A DNA stretch of 64,000 bases from Corythucha ciliata (taxonomy: Eukaryota; Arthropoda; Insecta; Hemiptera; Tingidae). Below the pieces are notes generated by a model. It worked only from the letters and a program-made list of their open reading frames with translations. It was not told the origin of the DNA and ran no database searches. Shown here piece by piece: positions 57,664 through 64,000 of the stretch. The position numbers were made by a program, and so were the translations under genes. The DNA lies in contig CM075937.1 of the NCBI GenBank assembly GCA_038030265.1, forward strand, positions 22,134,001-22,198,000, given 5' to 3'. Numbering within the stretch: the stretch's first letter is position 1; each line of letters begins with the position of its first letter.

Positions 57664-59235
57664 CACTGAGAGAAAAAATGAGGCCTTCGGCGGTGAAAAT
57701 ACCACCGATCTTCTTCGAGTAACATTCTCCGGTGATGTTCGGTGACTTTTTGTTCGGTGTAAAACCGCCGAGTAAAATTTCGGTAGTTTGTTTCCGAACT
57801 TCGTCTTCAATGAGCCTATGTTCGGTCACCTATGCCTATGTTTGGGGCCTAGGTTCTCCGGCTTATCTCCAGAAGTTCGGTGGCTAGTCCCTTGATATCG
57901 GTGCGCAACCAATCATGATTGGAAAATACGCTTCCCTAGTTCGGCAACCCGTCTTTTTGGGCAAGTGCCTCGTTTCTCACGTTCGGTGATATTCAGCATT
58001 AGCTCGCCGGTGTTTAGCGTTGAAGTTCGGTATATGGCGGGAAACACCCACCGAAGTTCAGCGAGGGTGGAATGAGTCAGTAGAAAGGGGAATAATGGCC
58101 TGTATTTCACAGCGAAGGTCAAACAAGGAGAAGCATGGCTCTATAAACTACATTACACAGTTTAAAATGCTTGTATTACCCTTTATATCGATAAAAGGGA
58201 ATAAAATACATAGCACAATGTACAAGTAAAAGGGAATAAATTACAAAATCTGAAAATTAGGCTCACAATAACACGCATTCAATCATGCAGCATCACTATT
58301 ATAATATTCTTGAAATAAGTTCATCCGTCATGATAGTCAGGAAGCGCCGTAAAACTCGATAAAAATTAATTACACCGAACTTCACCAAACAAAATAATAA
58401 TTGTAGTACTTGCCAATAACCGATACTTTCTTACGGTCACCCAACACACACAATCACCACACTGAACACTGAACTCGTGCTCTCCTCTCCCCAACTCAGT
58501 TAGAACTAGAAGCTTAATTCCTTCGTCTCGCTCGCTTGGCGTGGTTACTCGGTGAATAGCCAACGACGATAGGCTACTTGTCGCTGGCAGAAGTGGCCCG
58601 TTTCCTTAAGCGCCCCATACACTATGCGATTGCCTGCAGGCCGTCGCCTCAAGAGGCGAACGTCCGGCCTAAATCGACGGGCAACATACACTGTCAGTCA
58701 ACGATCTCACGTCCGATCCTAGCCGGTCCTACTGCCACACACCTTTAGTTTTCACGGACTGCAGTCCATGGCCTGAAGGCCATCTGAAGATTAACTGATA
58801 AATGTGTGGGTAACCCCGATCGACGGCCTCACGATTGCCTTCAGTTAAACTGACAGTGTATGGGGCGCTTTAGACATGAGATTTGTCACTGAGCATCGGT
58901 CATTTACCGATGCTCAGCTAAGGATCGTCCGACGTTCAGTAAAACAACTACCGAAATGATGTCACCGATCTTCAGTAAATTTTATTCGGCGTGTCATCGA
59001 ATTTTAAGCCACCGAAGAAAAATTTCAGTGGAGAAGTAATTTCTTCTGCGGTGAATGTTCACCTACGTTCGGCTATACGACCGCAGAGCGCTCAACCGCA
59101 GAACCATCGGTGGTAATTTTACAATATGGCTGCCTTCTTCGGTGAAGATTAACCACCGAAAAAATGGAATTCTCCACTGAACGAATTTTTCGGTGGAGAG
59201 TGAGCTGTTCGGTGGTGGTTTTTTTTTTCTCAGTG
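57664..59235. mobile_element. TIR element rich in TTCGGTG/CACCGAA motifs
   Basis: The ends are CACTGAGAGAAAAAA at left and TTTTTTTCTCAGTG at right (inverse CACTGAGAAAAAAA). Across the two ends and scattered inside are at least ten copies of TTCGGTG or CACCGAA, plus variants, in both orientations. A 261 bp MITE is nested at 58609-58869. No transposase is recognisable; superfamily not assigned and no convincing target duplication. Confidence 0.65.
58609..58869. mobile_element. TTA-flanked MITE (261 bp), PIF/Harbinger-type
   Basis: Ends AGCGCCCCATACACT at the left and its inverse AGTGTATGGGGCGCT at the right, with TTA immediately outside both (58606-58608 and 58870-58872). The interior has further inverse blocks (GATTGCCTGCAGGCCGTCG against CGACGGCCTCACGATTGCC). 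TTA duplications point to PIF/Harbinger. Distinct in sequence from 13448-13656. Confidence 0.8.
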
Positions 59236-59512
59236 TGGCAAACACACCTTTGAGTGGTTTGAAAACGATCAGAGGGAGTAAAAATTCGTTTCCCGCGACG
59301 AATAAATTACGAAACCAATAACGTCATCCTCTACTCCAAGTACCTCGCGAAGATGTCCGATATAATGTCAAGGTTGTAGAGCGCGGCGTCGGGAGAGGAT
59401 GATCGTCGCTTTTGCGATGTCGAGTTTTGTAAACGAAATTTTGGAGAAACGTCGCGTAACGGAGAAGTCTCGTACTTGCTATAGTTAGAAGTTTTGAATT
59501 TTCATTAAAAAT

Positions 59513-60430
59513 TTAGGTCAATGCTGAGTTGTCTGTAATGAGTGTAAATGACCTGCCATAAACGTGATTGAAAAATTTGTTAATCGAGAATACTATGACC
59601 ACAGCTTCACGATCAAGTTGGCTATAATTCATTTCTGCGTCGGTCAAATAACTCGATGCATAAGCAATAAGTTTCTCTGTACCGTCAACGAAGTTGGACC
59701 GAACTCCAGCAACGCCTGTCAGACTTGCATCGCAAGCTAGTATCAGGGGCAAAGAAGGATCGAATGGAATATAACTCTCTCGTTTGAAATCTCGTGTTTC
59801 AGGTGTTCGAAAGCGGATTAGCACTTGTTTGTCCGTGTGAACCGACTATTTTTTTTCAAAGGAGACAGCGTAAGGGGTACGTTATAGAAGACGCGTCAGG
59901 AATGAATTTGGAGTAATACGTAATCATACCTAGGAAACGTTTCACTTCCTCTGCATTTCGGGGCCTTGGTATTTGTAAAATGATCTCCACCTTTTCGGAC
60001 ATTTTGAAACGCTGGTTTCTTTGATAACGTATCCGAGATATGATACTTCTTTCTGGAAAAAGTGACATTTACGACGGTTCAAATGCGTATTATTCTCCTT
60101 CAATCGCTGTGAAAGATTTAACACATTTTTATGGCAATCGTCAAATGTTTTCCCAAAAACAATGAGATCGTCGAAGACCACGTGACACCCTCTAGCCTAG
60201 CCCCTGAATTACTTTGCCGACAATGCGATGGAATTCACTGCGTGCATTTATTATTCCAAAGTTAAGTCTCGTCACCCTGAACATGCCTCGATGGGAAGAA
60301 ATTGTTTGCATTTAGCTTGTATTTTGATCAACCTGAACATGAAGGTATGCCTTGTAAAGATCGAGCGTACAAAAGAACGAGGCGTTGCGGAGCTTTTTCA
60401 GGGTTTTGTCAATTCGGGGAATCGAACAAT
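59513..60430 (-). pseudogene. Ty3/gypsy pol remnant: reverse transcriptase and RNase H
   Basis: Minus-strand order: fingers/palm text (PRIDKTLKKLRNASFFCTLD, GMFRVTRLNFGIINA), the active-site strand VVFDDLIVFGKTFDD (FDD in place of the usual YxDD), the connection text RRKCHFFQKEVSYLGYVI and KRFLGMITYYSKFIP, then RNase H text LILACDASLTGVAGV and YSQLDREAVVIVF ending TLITDNSALT. This is the standard RT-RNase H layout of Ty3/gypsy elements. Stops near 60190 and 60330 and frameshifts near 59990 and 59830 make it non-functional. No integrase, gag or LTR is seen adjacent. Confidence 0.88.
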
Positions 60431-60639
60431 GAGACACTGTAGCTGAGGATTAAGTTAGGAAAAACACACAAATTCGAGATATCTAAAGACAACTTCGTCG
60501 ACAAAACAGAGAAAATACGCTAACCCCAAGTTTTTATAGGCCTTTAATAGGCGAAAAAAAATTAAAAGGCGTTCTAATGTGCTTGTCTTGGGGCAAGTAC
60601 GCGGAGAAAAGCCATAAAATTCGTTGCTGAGAGCGAAAA

Positions 60640-61700
60640 GCGCTGACTTATAGAATTACAACGAATTAAATCACTAATTCGTGGCTAAAAATGGAAACAA
60701 ACACTATCAAGCGGCGGTAATTGAGAAAAGAGCTAATTCACCGCTATAAAATTGAGAAAAAGCGGCACTCCATCACTCAGCAGGCTCGACCAGTATTTTT
60801 TGAAAACGCCAATTCGTGATTTCTCGAAGCAAAAACGGGACTGAAATTGATAAAAATCGCTAATTCACTTGAATAAAAGTGAAAAAATCGCTGATTCGCA
60901 GCTAAAATTGAGAAAAACGCCTAATTCGCAACTAAAAGTGAGAAAATCTGCTAAAGTCCCGCCTAAAATTAAAGCAAACCACTCATTCGAAACTGAGAAA
61001 AACATCAAATCGCGGATCAATTTGAGAAAATCCGTAAATTCACGGCTAAAATTGAGAAAACGCGGTAACTCTTGACTGAAATTGAGAAATAATTCTCGAC
61101 TAAAACTAAGAAAAAACGCTAACATCGCGGCAAAAATTAATAAAAACGCTAATTCACGGACACGTGTCATCAAAAACCCGCTTATTCACAGCTAAAACTG
61201 AGATAAACCTCTAATTAAGCAAGAATAAAGACAATTAAATCTTAAATTCATGGCAAATTTTGGCAAAAAGCACTTATCTGCAAGTAAAACGGAGAAACGC
61301 GCTAATTCGCGGATCAGTTTGATAAAAACGCGCTAATTTACTGCTAAGATTGAGGAATGCGCTAATTCGCGGCTAAAATTAACAAATACCTATTCCAACG
61401 CTAAAAATTGGGGAAACAATTTGCGGCTAAAATGAGATATAATCGCTAATTCACTGCAAAATATAAAAAAAAAACCGCTAAAGTGTAGCTAAAATTGAAA
61501 AAAACGCTAATTCACAGATTTATTTGGTAATCCCACTTGTTCGCGGCCAAAACTCATACAATAAACTCTAATTCCCGGTTGAAATTGAGAAAATGCGTTA
61601 ATTCACAGCTAATATTACAAAAAACGCTCATTCGGAGCAAAAAGGGAAAAGAACGCCAATTCACGGAGTTTTTGGAAATTCCTCTGATTCGGAGCTGAAA
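60640..61700. repeat. Longest block of the ~28-30 bp degenerate minisatellite
   Basis: About 35 units around the pattern aaaacgctaattc(g/a)cggctaaaattgag. Unit boundaries drift and many units carry substitutions. Occasional in-frame open stretches (60865-61173 minus) are repeats of the unit, not a protein. Confidence 0.85.
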
Positions 61701-61739
61701 TGGAACTGGCCGCTCACTAGCATTTTTTCAAGACGTTCA

Positions 61740-62073
61740 TATGTGAAGGGAGTAGCATTTAAACGCAGAGCAATTGAGATGAAATTACGCCCCAGGTGGT
61801 TTGATACACATTCACACGACTCAGCCTCTACCACCTGGGAAATAATATCGTTCAATTCCATTTCCCGTAGGAAAGTGGGGATGAAGTGCGCGCAGCCACT
61901 TGTGCCCCCTGCAAGGGACATGTGAGCCTCAATTATGTAAGTGATCACCATCATGAAATTACCCTTGAGTCCGAAGAGAATGTGTCGGAAGACAAATATC
62001 ATGTGGTGCCGAGAAGAGGAGAAAGAGAAAGAACTTGATTCCGATGACGGCTCCCCCGAACATGCCGGACAGT
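61740..62073 (-). CDS. Candidate coding exon(s), unrecognised
   Basis: On the minus strand a frame follows an acceptor-like CTTCTTATTTTAG at 62074. It is open through CPACSGEPSSESS and FRHILFGLKG. A donor (AAGG|GTAATT, 61963/61962) and acceptor (CCCTTGCAG, 61909) define a possible 54-nt intron. It is a multiple of three and stop-free, so the frame is open with or without it. The spliced text continues GGTSGCAHFIPTFLREMELN and SCECVSNHLGRNFISIALRL before running into minisatellite at ~61700. Residue composition looks protein-like, but I recognise no family and see no start codon in frame at the 5' end. Confidence 0.28.
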
Positions 62074-62109
62074 CTAAAATAAGAAGCTAAGAAATATGAT
62101 TTGGTAATG

Positions 62110-63480
62110 TGAAAATGGTAATTTTCACATTTTCAATTTGCATTATTTTGAGGGTTGTCAACTTATAAGCGAAGATGATAAAAATTGGCCATCACTGACA
62201 GGCAATTGCGGCTGAACGTCTAGACTGATTGTGATGTTTCAAACGCTATTCGACAGGGAATTTGACGATCTTAGAAAACGGAAATAGTACCATTTTTTGT
62301 AGGATGCGTACTTTTCGAGTTATACGCGAAAAACTGAAGAAAAGTGCATACATTTAGCGGTTTTTAGGCTGTCTAATCTGAAGCACAACCATGAAACCGT
62401 CGCAAACTCATAACTTTGTTATTCAGGGCCTCCAAGAGGGATTAAAATAATTTCCTGCTCTAGAGTAATTTTTAGGGGCTAGGGCCATTTTTTGCACTAA
62501 TTTTCCTGGACTATGAGTGCTCAAGAAGGTGAAAATTGTGTACCTTGAAAAACCAAAACTTTAAAAATATTATTAAAAAATAAAAACAAAATATAGAAAC
62601 ATTGCTGACCATCAAAATAGTCGCTTGGGAATTTAGCACAAAGCAAAGGTTTGCTCACAGCAATTTCTTTGAGAGCGGAATTCTCCCTGAAGATTCATAT
62701 CTAACGAAAACTAAAGATTACAGGAATTGGAGAGAATGGAAATACACAAAATAGTTAATTTTCTTATTTTGACTCACCATTAGATGTAAAAAAATCAAAA
62801 TGATGAGTTCATTCCACACATGGGTGATATTTCTCAATTTTAGACTCGAACTCGCCTTCAGTACAGTACAGTATATTGTACAACGAGTGAGCAAAATGTG
62901 AATTTACTTGAGAGTTGTAGTTTGTAAGCACGAGCCGCAGGCGAGTGCTTACGATACAACGAGCAAGGAAATTCACTTTTATCACGAGTTTTGGATGCTA
63001 TTTTTCTTGCGGCGGAGCTCGCTTCATGAAAAACAGTAGTTTGACAAGGAAAAGTGTTAATGTTTTTTAAAAAGAAATTAAGACTACTATCTATCACTAA
63101 TGCGAGTCAGTGTGAAGGTTACGGGAACTGGTAAGAATCTTATTGCTAGTAGAGGCACCGCTGCACTCTACCGGTCAAACAAGAACAACAACCATTTCTT
63201 GCTCGGCCACGAATGAGTAAAAAACAAGTTTACTCACTAGTGAGTAAAGTTGTTATTTGCCCATTGTGATTTTTGAGGCCAGTAAAAAACCATTTTACTC
63301 CTTCTACGTGGAATATAAACGGTATACTTTACTTGCAAGTCGCGAGAAAACAAATCAGCAAGTGTTCTCAAATTGGGCCTGGGCATTTCATAGAGAAACC
63401 CGCAAACTGTTCATGAAATACCACAATGGTCCGCGTTGACAATTTCTCAGAGCGTGATTAGTCAATCAAGCCATTTTCAG
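62110..63480. other. No supported gene
   Basis: AT-rich, short frames only. A small hairpin (gtgaaaatggtaattttcac) lies at about 62110-62130. Confidence 0.45.
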
Positions 63481-63484
63481 AGCA

Positions 63485-63802
63485 AGTTCAAGCGTGAATC
63501 ATATTTATAGACGGCATTATAGAGTGAGTTTTACCAATTTTTGAGCGTTATTAGCCGCAGTTTGGCAATTTTTACGGCGCAAACTGTCAGCGAGGTCATT
63601 TCTATATGATATATTTTCAGGGCGCACGAATCCGTCTTTTTAACGTGAATACGTATTACGGGAGTATAGGGATCAATTCGGCAGAAGTGGCAAAATGTGT
63701 TATATTCTACATATAGAGTACGAACTCCGTTTAGCCAATATATTAAAGGCCCGAATCATTAATTTAACCATTTTGGAGACGCCAACAGTCAGTTTTGCCA
63801 TC

Positions 63803-63833
<31 letters not shown>

Positions 63834-63990
63834 CTATCAAAGGCGTGAATAGTCAGTATTGGCCATTTTTGGCACGCGAATGGTTCGTTTAGCCATTTTC
63901 AGGGCTGCAAGCATTTTAGGGACGCTTGAAATCCATTTGGCTATTATTATAGAGGTGGAATTTCCAGTAGAGCAATTTTCAAGGTGCAAA
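63485..63990. repeat. Degenerate ~30 bp minisatellite (ggcgcgaatagtcagttttgccatttt type) with a TATC microsatellite
   Basis: Units such as TCAGTTTTGCCAT and TAGCCATTTTCAGGG(C/G) recur roughly every 30 bases to near the window edge. An (ATCT)n tract of about nine units lies at 63801-63838. Distinct in sequence from the cgctaattcgcggc family. Confidence 0.7.
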
Positions 63991-64000
63991 TAATTATTCA

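Noticed and set aside
22790..61700. CRISPR-like arrays of ~28-30 bp repeats
   Set aside because: Units are contiguous and degenerate with no constant spacer length, and the window is eukaryotic.

Overview
The window is animal nuclear DNA, most likely from an arthropod, probably an insect. It is AT-rich, its genes are split by GT-AG introns (several only 54-83 nt), and it is packed with eukaryotic transposable-element debris. No species assignment can be made from the sequence alone. The reference-quality gene content is low: one complete, recognisable gene and one partial, unrecognised gene.

Genes. On the minus strand at 40807-42769 lies a complete seven-exon gene for a 347-residue fatty-acid-hydroxylase-family membrane protein (FAXDC2-like, sterol-desaturase superfamily). 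Every exon joins in phase and all three histidine boxes are present. On the plus strand, two GC-rich coding exons (36037-36355 and 54740-55137) join in phase across an 18.4 kb gap and belong to a Ser/Thr/Pro/Ala-rich protein I do not recognise. If that join is right, the hydroxylase gene is nested antisense inside its intron. A weak candidate coding region lies on the minus strand at 61740-62073.

Layout. 0-5.2 kb: a head-to-head pair of Helitron-like elements forming a large palindrome, with a third element end interrupting the gag gene of a minus-strand LTR retrotransposon whose primer-binding site and LTR are intact. 5.2-7.3 kb: a Helentron/HINE-like element carrying a 296 bp tandem array, then a ~30 bp minisatellite. 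7.3-13.4 kb: mostly unique DNA. 13.4-21.1 kb: a dense transposon cluster (TTA-flanked MITE, hAT element with perfect 8 bp target duplication, a second HINE-like element with a nested foldback holding a transposase scrap, a LINE fragment, and a foldback). 21-29.5 kb: minisatellites and unique DNA. 29.5-33.1 kb: a 290 bp inverted repeat 3 kb apart, enclosing a second hAT element and a 20 bp array. 36-55 kb: the putative giant intron with the hydroxylase gene, long diverged direct repeats on either side of it, a tRNA-like SINE composite split by a TIR transposon, small MITEs, and LINE and gag fragments. 55-64 kb: a TTCGGTG-rich TIR element with a nested MITE, a decayed Ty3/gypsy pol, and long minisatellites.

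The most unusual features are the pervasive degenerate ~28-30 bp minisatellites in both orientations, the palindromic Helitron-like cluster with an internal tRNA-type promoter motif, and the nested gene. Nothing prokaryotic, viral-genomic or CRISPR-like is present.
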